From Wukongibacter sp050859025 (GTDB lineage Bacteria > Bacillota > Clostridia > Peptostreptococcales > Caminicellaceae): 64,000 bases of DNA. The notes under the pieces are model-generated. The model worked only from the letters and a program-made list of their open reading frames with translations. It was not told where the DNA came from and searched no databases. Positions 44,014 to 54,600 of this stretch are shown piece after piece (position 1 is the stretch's first letter; every line of letters starts with the position of its first letter). A program made the translations under genes and the position numbers. Location: NCBI RefSeq assembly GCF_050859025.1, contig NZ_CP138200.1, forward strand, positions 2,604,001-2,668,000, written 5' to 3'.

Positions 44014-47000
44014 ATGAGTAATACAAAATTGGATAGGAAAAATATCGAAGATATAATGGCATTAACAAGCACACAAGAGGGGATGCTATTCCATTATATC
44101 AATGATTCTAATAGTAAAGAATATCATCAACAGTTGAGTATAACTTTTATAGGGGAAGTGAAATTAGAACTATTTGAAAAGGCCTGGGATTTTGTTATTG
44201 AAACTAATGAGGTACTTAGAACAGTATACAGATGGGAAAATATTGATAAGCCAGTACAAATAGTTCTAAAAAAGCATAAAGTAGGGATTAATTATCTTGA
44301 CATTTCACATCTTGATGCTTCTCATAAGAAATTTGAATTAGATAATATAAGACAAAAAGATATAGAAAAAGAAATAGACATGACAAGAGAAACCCTAAGG
44401 CTTACAGTTTGTAAGCTAGATGCAAACAAATTTGAAATGATAGTTAGCAATCATCATATTTTGTATGACGGTTGGAGTAATATAATAATTCTGAAAGAAT
44501 TATTATATGCCTATAATTGCTATTACAATGACAAATACCCATCTAAAGCCATCAAAACTAAATTTAAAGAGTTTATTAAATGGAATAGAGCTTTAGATAA
44601 AGATAAAGACAAATCATTCTGGAGTAATTATTTTAATGATTTTGAGATAGGTGAAGACTTTTTTAGTAGTCCTTATCCTAATAAAAATATTAAAGACTAT
44701 AAATGTAGTATATCAAAGGATATAACTGAGAAATTGAAGCAGTTTTGCAAAGACAATAAAATTTCTCTTGCCTCAGTACTGTATTGTACTTGGGGAATAA
44801 TACTCAATAGGTTGAATAATAAGGATGATGTTGTATTTGGAACAGTGGTTTCAGGTAGAAATGCTAAGATTAGAAATATTGACGAGGTAGTAGGTCTATT
44901 TATTAATACTATACCTCTAAGAGTAAAAATAAGTAACGGGGATGATTTACTCAAATTGATTAAAAAGATAGACACTTCTTTAAGAGAAAGAAGTGAATAT
45001 GAAAATACCCCTTTAGTAGAAATAAAGGAGTACTGCGATTTCAAACCATATCAAAATCTATTTAATTCAATAGTTGCTATAGAAAACTATCCCATGAATT
45101 TACAAACTGAGGAGAATGATGTCTTAAATATTGATAGATATTCTATACTTGAAAAAACAAACTATAACATGACATTAGAAATAATACCTTTTAATGATAT
45201 GGAACTACAATTTAGATATAATAGTAAGACCGTTCATGATGAAACCATACAGAGAATAGGTGAATACTTTAAAAATATCTTAGAAATAATTATTTCAGAT
45301 TATAGAGCTAGAGTAAGGGATATTGAAATATTATCGAAGGATGAGAAAAATAGGCTTTTATTTGAGTTTAACAATACATATATAGATTACCCCAGGGACA
45401 AGACAATACAGGAGGTGTTTGAGGAACAAGTACAAAAATCATCTGAAAATATAGCTGTAGTATATGAAGATAAAAAGTTAACCTACAGACAACTAAACGA
45501 GAGAGCAAATAGTCTAGCAAGGATCCTAAGACAAAAGGAAGTAAAGTCAGAAGCAATAGTAGGAATAATGGGAGAAAGATCGCTGGAAATGATAGTGGGA
45601 ATATTAGCAGTACTAAAGACAGGAGGAACATATCTACCTATAGACCCACAATATCCATTAAAAAGAATAGAGTATATGCTAAAGGATAGCAATGCAAAAC
45701 TATTATTAACACAGGGAAAATATAAAGACAAGCTTAACTTTGGGGGACAAATAATAAATATAGAAGATGAAGAGTTGTATGATAATGAAATAGGAAATTT
45801 GGACTCAATAAACAAAGCTACAGATATAGCATATATAATGTACACCTCAGGTTCAACAGGAAATCCCAAGGGTGTAATGGTAAAGCATAGAAATGTAAAT
45901 AGATTGGTAAAGTATCCTAACTATGTAAAGTTTGAATCGGGAGATAAGATACTACAAACAGGATCATTAGGGTTTGATGCAGCTACATTTGAAATATGGG
46001 GAGCATTATTGAATGGATTAGAGCTCTATTTGACCCCGGTAAGTCATATATTAGAGGTAGATAAGCTAGAAAGAATAATCAAAAAAAGTAAAATAAATAT
46101 TATCTGGTTGACATCACCACTATTTAACGAGATTGCAAATGCTAAAGCAGAAATTTTTAAGACTATAAAGTATCTATTAGTAGGAGGCGATGTACTAAAT
46201 CCAGATACAATAAATAAAGTAATGGAGAAATGTAAGGATACAAAAATAGTAAATGGATATGGGCCTACAGAGAATACAACATTTTCTACATGCTTTCAAA
46301 TAGATAAGAAGTATAAAACAAAAATACCAATAGGAAAACCAATAAACAATTCAAGAGTATATATATTAGACAAAAATAATAACCTGCAGCCTATAAATGT
46401 ACCAGGTGAATTATGTGTAGCAGGAGACGGATTAGCAAAGGGATACTTAAGTAGGAAAGAATTAACAGAAGAAAAATTTGTGGAAAATCCATTTGAAAGT
46501 GGAGAAAAAATGTATAAAACGGGAGATTTAGCAAAATGGCTTCCCGATGGAAATATAGAATTTCTTGGAAGAATAGATCACCAAGTAAAGATAAGGGGAT
46601 ATAGAGTAGAACTAAAAGAGATAGAAAACACGATACTAAAGGAAGAAGAAATCAAAGAGGTTGTAGTAATAGCTAGAGAAGATCAATACAGAAATAAGTA
46701 TCTATGTGCATACATAGTTAAGGAAAATGAAATAACAATAGAGCAAATTAGAGAAAGATTGACAAAGGAAATTCCTAAGTACATGGTACCAAGTGCATTT
46801 ATAGAGTTAGAAAAGCTACCACTCACAGTAAATGGAAAAGTAGATAGAAAAGTTCTTTTAGATATGGAGGTAAAATTAAATAGAGAAAGTGAATATCAAG
46901 GGCCAAGGAACGAAATAGAAGTAAAACTAGTAAAGCTATATGAGGAGCTATTAGAAGTAGAAGGAATAGGGATAAATGATAATTTTTTTGATATTGGAGG

Positions 47001-50000
47001 ACACTCATTAAAGGCAACAATATTAAGCTCAAGAATTCAAAGGGAACTAGAGGTAGCTATAACAGTAAGGGATATATTTGAAGCCCAAACAATAAAAGAA
47101 ATTGCAAACAAAATAAAGAAAAAAAATAATAGAAAATATGAAGAGTTAGAGCCATTAAAAACGCAGGAATACTATTCTACAAGCTCTGCTCAAAGAAGAA
47201 TATATACAATGCAGATGATGGATAAATCTAGTACCGAGTACAATATTCCATTTAGTCTAAAGCTAGAAGGGAAGGTAGAAAGTAAAAGGATTATAGATGC
47301 TGTAAATAAGCTAATACAAAGGCATGAAGCTTTGAGGACAAGCTTCCATATAGACGGGGAGGAAATAGTACAAAGTATAAAAGAAGAAGCAGCAATAGAT
47401 TTAAAATATGTTGAAAAGCTAGATAGCAATGAAGAGGAAATAAAGGATTTACTAAATAGTTGGGTAACTCCATTTGATTTAGAAAAAGCACCACTAATAA
47501 GGTGTGGACTAATAAAAATGGAAGAAGAAAAGTATATATTAATGCTTGATATGCATCACATAATAAGCGACGGAACGACTATGGGCATATTGGCAGAAGA
47601 CTTTGTAAAGGCATATGCAGGAGAGGCTCTAAAAAAAGATGAAGTTCAATACAAAGAATATGCAGCTTGGGAAGCACAACAAAAAGAACAAGATAATTTC
47701 CAAAAACAAAGAGAGTACTGGAAGAAGGAGTATGAAGGAGAGATACCAGTACTAGAACTCCCAACTGATGGAATAAGAGGAGTAGAAGATTTAAAAGAGG
47801 GAAGAGAAATAACTTTTGAAATAGAAGAGAAGGTTATTAAAGATTTAAAGAACAAAATGGCAAGAATGGGTGGAACACTGTACATGGGCTTAATGGCAGG
47901 GTTTAGTATATTATTGTCAAAATACAGTGGAATGGAAGACATAATAGTGGGAATGCCAATAGCCGGCAGAAGGCATAGTCAGATGGAAAAGATAGCCGGA
48001 ATGTTTGTAAATACTTTGACAATAAGAACCAGCCCTAATGCAGAAAAGAAAACAGAAGAATATCTAAAAGAAGTGAAAGAAAAGCTGTTAAAGGCATATG
48101 ACAATCAAGAATATCCCTATGAAGAATTAATAGAGGAAATAGGAATAAAAAGAGATATAAATAGAAACCCGCTATTTGATGCAATGTTAGTACTTCAAAA
48201 TACAGAAATGAAGGAAATGAAATTAGAGAATATAAAAATGAGCCCATATAAAATAGAAAATAATAGGGCTAAATTTGATATTACTCTATTGGCATTGGAA
48301 GTGGGGAATAAATTATCCTGCAATATAAACTACAAGAGTAAGCTATATGAGAAAGAAACAATAAAGAGAATGATAGGACATTACAAAAAGATACTAGAAG
48401 AAATAGCATTAGAAGATAATAAGGAAATCAAAGAAATAGAGTTTATAGCAGAAGCGGAGAAAAAACAGATATTAGAAGAATTTAATTATACATCGGCGGA
48501 CTATCCAAGGGATAAAACAATTCAAGAGTTGTTCGAGGCGCAAGTAGAAAGAACACCGAATAATATAGCTGTAATGTATGAAGGTAAATGTTTAACATAT
48601 AGACAGCTAAATGAGAAAGCAAACAGCCTAGCAAATAGCTTAAGACAAAATGCAGTGAAGCCAGAAGCCATAGTAGGAATAGTTCTAGAGAGATCAATAG
48701 ATATGATAGTAGGAATATTAGCAGTATTAAAGGCAGGAGGAGCCTACCTACCTATAGACATAGTATTACCAGAAAAAAGAATAGAATATATGATAAAAGA
48801 CAGTGGATCACAAATAGTATTAACGAATTCAAGGTCACTAAGTAAGATAAATGGATATAAAGGTAAGATAATAGACATAGAATCAGAAAAGATTTATGAC
48901 ACAGAAAAAGACAATCTAGAGGTGATAAATGGGCCTGATAATTTGGCCTATGTAATATATACATCGGGTTCAACGGGAGAACCTAAGGGCGTTATGATTG
49001 AACACAGAAGTCTTGTTAATTATGTGTGGTGGTCCTATAAAAATTATATGTGTGATACGAAAAATATAATCCCTTTATATACATCAATATCCTTTGATCT
49101 TACAATTACGTCAATTTTTCCACCCTTAATATCTGGCAATACAATAGAAATATATGGTGATGAAAAGGGAGAAATAGTATTACATAGGATTTTAAAAGAT
49201 AATAGAGCATCAATTGTTAAATTGACTCCAACCCATCTGAAATTAATTAAAGAGATTTCTAATCAAGATTCATCTATAGAAAGATTAATAGTAGGAGGAG
49301 AGAATCTAAATACAAGACTTGCAGAGGATATATCCCATAGCTTTGGAGGAAATGTAGAAATAATTAATGAATATGGGCCTACTGAAGCAACTGTTGGTTG
49401 TACAATATATAAATACAGATCGGGAGAAAACTCAATGACATCAGTTCCAATTGGAAAAGCTGGAGATAATGTTAATTTATATATTTTAGATAGAACTCAA
49501 AAGCCAGTACCAATAGGTGTTATAGGAGAATTGTATATAAGTGGGGAAGGCTTAGCAAGAGGATACTTAAATCGAAAAGAACTGACAAAGGAAAAATTTA
49601 TTAATAATCCCTTTAATGAAGAACAAAAAATGTATAAAACAGGAGATTTAGCAAGATGGCTGACTGATGGAAACATAGAGTTTTTAGGAAGAATAGACCA
49701 TCAAGTAAAGATAAGGGGATATAGGATAGAGATAGGAGAAATAGAAAAAGCGATATTAAAATGCAAAGGAATAAAAGAAACAGTAGTAACGTCAAGAAAA
49801 GACAAGAACGGAGATAACTACTTATGTGCGTACATTGTAAAGGAGAATAGGACATCGACAGAAGAGATTAAAGAGATATTAAGGAATGAGCTTCCAGAAT
49901 ACATGGTGCCAAGTGCATTTATAGAGCTTGAAAATATCCCACTAAACACTAATGGCAAGGTAGATATGAAAATCCTTCAAGATATAGAAGTAACAATAAA

Positions 50001-51612
50001 TAGGGAAAATAATTATGAAGGACCAAGAAATGAGATAGAGATAAGATTAATTAAGTTATGGGAGGATTTATTGGAAGTTGAAGAGATAGGGATAAATGAT
50101 AACTTTTTCGATATAGGAGGGCATTCATTAAAGGCAACAATATTAAGCTCTAGAATCCAAAAGGAGTTTAAAGTAGAAGTAGCCGTAAGAGATATATTCA
50201 AATTTTCAACGGTTAAAGAGCTTGCTAGATATATTAATGCTATGGAGCCAGATGTATATCTATCAATTGAGAAGGTTGAAAAAAAAGAATTTTATCCAAC
50301 TTCTTCGGCACAAAAAAGACTATTTATATTATGGCAGCTTGAGAAAAATTCAATTGCTTATAACATGCCAGGTGCAATGATAATAGAAGGTGATATTGAT
50401 AAACAAACATTTGAAAAAGTATTTAAGGACCTCATAAAAAGACATGAAACTTTAAGAACTTCATTTAAGCTTGTAGATGGTGAACCTGTGCAGTATATAG
50501 CGGATAAAGTAGACTTTGAAGTCAATTATATGGAGGCTTCAAAAGATAGGCTCGGTTATGTGACTGAGGAATTTGTTGAAGCATTTGATTTAACAGATGG
50601 ACCTTTACTTAGAGTAGGACTCGTAAAATTTGAAGATAAGAGACATTTATTTCTATTTGATATACATCATATTGTATGTGATGGAGTTTCGATGAGCATT
50701 CTTATTGATGATTTTATAAAGCTTCTTAATAATGAAAAGCTTTCAGATATGAAAATACAATACAAGGATTATACAATTTGGCAAAATAATTTATTAAATA
50801 CGGAATTTATAAAGAAGCAGGAAGATTATTGGTTGAGCACTTTTAGAGATGAGATACCGATACTTGATTTTCCTACAGACTATCCAAGAACTTCATATAA
50901 GAATTTCGAAGGTGATAAAATACACTTTACAGCAGATATGGAATTAACTTTCAGACTTAAAAATCTAGCAGTAAAAACGGGTACCACTATGTATATGATA
51001 TTACTGGCATCGTTAAATATTCTGCTATCAAAGTATGGGAATCAAGAGGATATAGTGATAGGAACGCCTATAGCAGGAAGAAACCATGTGGATTTAGAAA
51101 ACGTAATAGGTATGTTTGTGAATACGCTAGCAATGAGAAATTATCCCACAAAGGAGAAAACCTTTTCACAGTTTTTAAATGAAGTTAAGGAGAACTCATT
51201 GATGGCCTATGATAATCAGGATTATCAGTTTGAAACCCTTGTTGAAAAGCTTGGAATACCTAGAAACTCAGATAGAAACCCTCTATTTGATGTGGTTTTT
51301 GCTTTGGAGAATAATGTTAAAACTGAATTGAATACCAGCTTTGCTAAGTTTATCCCATATGAATTGGATAATAGGACAGCTAAGTTTGATATTACACTAC
51401 ATGCCTTAGAAAATAGGAAAGAAGTAGAATTTTGTTTTGAATATTGTACAAGACTTTTTAAAAAGAATACTATTGATGCTTTAGCAAGAGATTACATTGA
51501 TATATTAGACAGTATTACGAAGAATCTTGATATAAAGTTAAAGGATATTAAATTGAACAGTAATTTCGAACCTCTTGAAGATGTGCTTGAGGATATAAGT
51601 TTCAATTTTTAG
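44014..51612 (+). CDS. Nonribosomal peptide synthetase 1 (C-A-PCP-C-A-PCP-C)
   Basis: A 2532-residue NRPS. C1 (about 12-440, HHILYDG at 147); A1 (about 450-930, YTSGSTGNPKG at 610); PCP1 (Ser998 in GGHS); C2 (about 1050-1480, HHIISDG at 1181); A2 (about 1490-1980, YTSGSTGEPKG at 1649); PCP2 (Ser2038); C3 (about 2085-2525, HHIVCDG at 2218). My reading of the A-domain pocket codes is DAFWLGGTF for A1 (valine) and DLTKIGEVG for A2 (asparagine). An N-terminal C domain means the chain starts on a separate carrier, probably the 43599 protein. C3 has no A domain after it and must work with the next protein. No epimerase. AGGAGGAGGGGG before ATG 44014 sets the start; an upstream in-frame ATG (43978) precedes that site. 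Confidence 0.93.
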   Translation: MSNTKLDRKNIEDIMALTSTQEGMLFHYINDSNSKEYHQQLSITFIGEVKLELFEKAWDFVIETNEVLRTVYRWENIDKPVQIVLKKHKVGINYLDISHLDASHKKFELDNIRQKDIEKEIDMTRETLRLTVCKLDANKFEMIVSNHHILYDGWSNIIILKELLYAYNCYYNDKYPSKAIKTKFKEFIKWNRALDKDKDKSFWSNYFNDFEIGEDFFSSPYPNKNIKDYKCSISKDITEKLKQFCKDNKISLASVLYCTWGIILNRLNNKDDVVFGTVVSGRNAKIRNIDEVVGLFINTIPLRVKISNGDDLLKLIKKIDTSLRERSEYENTPLVEIKEYCDFKPYQNLFNSIVAIENYPMNLQTEENDVLNIDRYSILEKTNYNMTLEIIPFNDMELQFRYNSKTVHDETIQRIGEYFKNILEIIISDYRARVRDIEILSKDEKNRLLFEFNNTYIDYPRDKTIQEVFEEQVQKSSENIAVVYEDKKLTYRQLNERANSLARILRQKEVKSEAIVGIMGERSLEMIVGILAVLKTGGTYLPIDPQYPLKRIEYMLKDSNAKLLLTQGKYKDKLNFGGQIINIEDEELYDNEIGNLDSINKATDIAYIMYTSGSTGNPKGVMVKHRNVNRLVKYPNYVKFESGDKILQTGSLGFDAATFEIWGALLNGLELYLTPVSHILEVDKLERIIKKSKINIIWLTSPLFNEIANAKAEIFKTIKYLLVGGDVLNPDTINKVMEKCKDTKIVNGYGPTENTTFSTCFQIDKKYKTKIPIGKPINNSRVYILDKNNNLQPINVPGELCVAGDGLAKGYLSRKELTEEKFVENPFESGEKMYKTGDLAKWLPDGNIEFLGRIDHQVKIRGYRVELKEIENTILKEEEIKEVVVIAREDQYRNKYLCAYIVKENEITIEQIRERLTKEIPKYMVPSAFIELEKLPLTVNGKVDRKVLLDMEVKLNRESEYQGPRNEIEVKLVKLYEELLEVEGIGINDNFFDIGGHSLKATILSSRIQRELEVAITVRDIFEAQTIKEIANKIKKKNNRKYEELEPLKTQEYYSTSSAQRRIYTMQMMDKSSTEYNIPFSLKLEGKVESKRIIDAVNKLIQRHEALRTSFHIDGEEIVQSIKEEAAIDLKYVEKLDSNEEEIKDLLNSWVTPFDLEKAPLIRCGLIKMEEEKYILMLDMHHIISDGTTMGILAEDFVKAYAGEALKKDEVQYKEYAAWEAQQKEQDNFQKQREYWKKEYEGEIPVLELPTDGIRGVEDLKEGREITFEIEEKVIKDLKNKMARMGGTLYMGLMAGFSILLSKYSGMEDIIVGMPIAGRRHSQMEKIAGMFVNTLTIRTSPNAEKKTEEYLKEVKEKLLKAYDNQEYPYEELIEEIGIKRDINRNPLFDAMLVLQNTEMKEMKLENIKMSPYKIENNRAKFDITLLALEVGNKLSCNINYKSKLYEKETIKRMIGHYKKILEEIALEDNKEIKEIEFIAEAEKKQILEEFNYTSADYPRDKTIQELFEAQVERTPNNIAVMYEGKCLTYRQLNEKANSLANSLRQNAVKPEAIVGIVLERSIDMIVGILAVLKAGGAYLPIDIVLPEKRIEYMIKDSGSQIVLTNSRSLSKINGYKGKIIDIESEKIYDTEKDNLEVINGPDNLAYVIYTSGSTGEPKGVMIEHRSLVNYVWWSYKNYMCDTKNIIPLYTSISFDLTITSIFPPLISGNTIEIYGDEKGEIVLHRILKDNRASIVKLTPTHLKLIKEISNQDSSIERLIVGGENLNTRLAEDISHSFGGNVEIINEYGPTEATVGCTIYKYRSGENSMTSVPIGKAGDNVNLYILDRTQKPVPIGVIGELYISGEGLARGYLNRKELTKEKFINNPFNEEQKMYKTGDLARWLTDGNIEFLGRIDHQVKIRGYRIEIGEIEKAILKCKGIKETVVTSRKDKNGDNYLCAYIVKENRTSTEEIKEILRNELPEYMVPSAFIELENIPLNTNGKVDMKILQDIEVTINRENNYEGPRNEIEIRLIKLWEDLLEVEEIGINDNFFDIGGHSLKATILSSRIQKEFKVEVAVRDIFKFSTVKELARYINAMEPDVYLSIEKVEKKEFYPTSSAQKRLFILWQLEKNSIAYNMPGAMIIEGDIDKQTFEKVFKDLIKRHETLRTSFKLVDGEPVQYIADKVDFEVNYMEASKDRLGYVTEEFVEAFDLTDGPLLRVGLVKFEDKRHLFLFDIHHIVCDGVSMSILIDDFIKLLNNEKLSDMKIQYKDYTIWQNNLLNTEFIKKQEDYWLSTFRDEIPILDFPTDYPRTSYKNFEGDKIHFTADMELTFRLKNLAVKTGTTMYMILLASLNILLSKYGNQEDIVIGTPIAGRNHVDLENVIGMFVNTLAMRNYPTKEKTFSQFLNEVKENSLMAYDNQDYQFETLVEKLGIPRNSDRNPLFDVVFALENNVKTELNTSFAKFIPYELDNRTAKFDITLHALENRKEVEFCFEYCTRLFKKNTIDALARDYIDILDSITKNLDIKLKDIKLNSNFEPLEDVLEDISFNF

Positions 51613-51654
51613 TCTTAAAATCATAATTTTTAAGATTAAGGAGGGGGAATTGAA

Positions 51655-54600
51655 ATGTATGGAAATGACCATTCGCAAAATGTTATTTTGGCAAGTGGTA
51701 AATTTGAGGCAGAAAAAGAATTCTGGCTCAAAAAGCTTCAAGGCGATACTGTGATGAGTGGATTGCCAATTGAATATCAAAGGATATCATTAGAAAAGTT
51801 TAAAAAGGGGATTGCAAACTATAAATTTTCAGACGATCTTTTACAGGAAATGATAGCAATAAGTGGAGAATCGAAATATGCATTGTTCATTGTCTTGTTA
51901 ACAGGAGTTAAGTGTATACTTTCAAAATACATTGACAGTAAAGATATAACTGTTGGAATGCCTGTTTTTAAACAAAAAAGAGAAGGAGTGTTTTTAAATA
52001 ACATTTTAGCTTTAAAAAGCGAAGTAAAAAATAGTGAAACCTTTAAAACTTTGTTATTAAAAGTGAAGAACACCGTAACTCAAGCAAATAATTATCAAAA
52101 CTATCCATATGATAAAATAGCAAAACAGTTGAATTTACAGTTTGAAGACGAAAAACTTCCATTAATTAATACAGTAGTTTTGCTTGATGATATTCATAAT
52201 AGAAATAATATTGACTGGATAAAGGCTGATACGGTTTTTTCATTTTCGATTAGAGGAGGCTCATTGGAGGTTAATGTAGAGTATAATTCTAATTTATACA
52301 ATGAAAAAACAATTCATAGAGCAATAGTACATATAAATAATTTTCTAAGCTTAGCAATTAAGAAACCAAATATACAATTGCGAAATATAGATATATTACC
52401 AAGTAGTGATAAAGCTTGGATTTTGAATAACTATAATAATACAGAAACAGAATATCAAAATGATTTGAGTCTTCACAAACTATTTGAAAAACAGGTGGAG
52501 AAAACTCCTGACAATAAAGCTGTGGTATTTGATGATATTAGCTTAACATATAGGGAATTGAATGAGAAATCAAATCAAATTGCAAATTTCCTTAAGGAAC
52601 AAGGGCTTCAAGATAATGAGTTAGTTGGTGTTTTGGCATGTCGTTCCATATACACTATTGCTAATATTTTAGGAATATTAAAGGCCGGTGGAGCTTATGT
52701 TCCAATAGATCCTTCATATCCAGAAGAACGTAGGAGCTATATTTTATCCAATAGTGAATGTAGGATGCTGCTTGAGCCAGAGCTTTATTTAAGTAATGGA
52801 ATTTCAAACTATTGTAAGGAAAATATTAGTGAAAATAATCTTATGGAAAATATTGCCTATGTAATATATACATCGGGAAGTACAGGAAGACCTAAAGGTG
52901 TTGTAATTACACATAAGGCCGTAGTTAATACAATAATTGATATCAATAGAAAGTTTGACATAAGTGAAAAAGACAATATAATTGGAATTTCATCACTATG
53001 CTTTGATTTGTCGGTATATGATGTTTTCGGAGCATTAAGTACGGGTGCTACTCTTACATTAATAAAGGATCAAAGAGATGCTAAGGAATTATTTAATACA
53101 ATACAAAACCAAGAAATCACATTTTGGAATTCTGTTCCAGCAATAATGGACATGCTGATTGAAAATATAAACGATGACTTTAAAAACACAAATTTGAGAC
53201 TTGTATTTTTAAGTGGTGATTGGATTCCCATTAAGCTACCTGAAAAAATAAAGAAGCATTTTCCTAATGCTCAGATAATTAGTTTTGGAGGGGCTACAGA
53301 AGCTTCAATATGGTCGATTTATTACCCAATAAATGTAGTCAAAAAGACATGGAGGAGTATTCCTTATGGAAAACCACTTGCCAATCAGAGGTTTTATGTT
53401 TTAGATAGAGAAATGCAGCTATGTCCGATTGGAATACAGGGAGAGCTATATATTGGTGGTATAGGATTGGCGAAAGGTTATTTAAATGATAGGGAAAAAA
53501 CGGAAAAGGCCTTTATTACACATGGAGAGTTAGGAAATTTATATAAGACCGGCGACTTTGGTGTGTTACATGATGAAGGAAATATTGAATTCTTAGGAAG
53601 AAAAGATTATCAGGTGAAAATCAGGGGATATAGAATTGAATTAGAAGAGATTGAGAGTGTTTTATTAAGGCTAGATATAGTTGAAAGGGCAATAGTAACG
53701 GATTGTGTTGATAATATAGGAAGAAAATGTTTATGTGCATATTTAGTATCACATGAAAAATTATCTATATCAAGACTAAAGGAGTTTTTAGCAAATAAAT
53801 TACCAGACTATATGATACCAACATATTTTGTTCAGCTTGATAATATTCCGTTGACTCCTAATGGAAAAGTGGATAGAAAGGCTCTGCCACATCCAAAAGA
53901 ATATGTAGATGCTTATGAAAATTATGTTGCACCAGAAGACGAAATAGAAGAAAAATTGGTAGATATATGGAAGGAGCTCTTAGGAATAGAAAAAGTGGGG
54001 ACAACTGTGAATTTCTTTGAGCTAGGAGGACATTCATTAAAGGCTTCTATACTGGTTTCTATGGTACATAAGGAATTTAATATAGAAATACCATTAAGAA
54101 AAATATTTGAAAAAGCAACGATAAAAGAGCTTGCAGAATATATAAGAAAGACGGAAAAGAGTATCTTGTATCCTGCTATTGAGCCTATTATTGAAAAGGA
54201 TTATTACCGAGTTTCATCTTCACAAAAAAGAATTTACATCGTTAATCAGCTTGAAGGAGTTCAAACTAGCTATAATATGCCAGGAGCTATGCTGATTGAA
54301 GGTGACTTAAATATATCGAGATTAAATGAAGTGTTTATGGAATTAGTTAATAGACATGAAGGGTTGAGAACATCATTTAAAGTGATTGATGGTGAAATTA
54401 TGCAGATAGTTCACAAAAAAGTGGATTTCAAAGTAGATTTTATTGAAATTGATAACAATTTTAATCGAAACAAAGAAATTCTAAATAGTGATGAGGGAAG
54501 AAGTAGAGTTAGGGAATTTATCCAGCCCTTTGATTTGAGTAAAGCTCCTTTATTGAGAGTAGCAATATTAAAGATAAGTGAAAATAATCATATATTAATA

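Noticed and set aside
45483..45869. 128-codon minus-strand frame inside NRPS1
   Set aside because: Shadow of the A1 coding sequence; an equivalent frame appears opposite A2 because the modules are similar.
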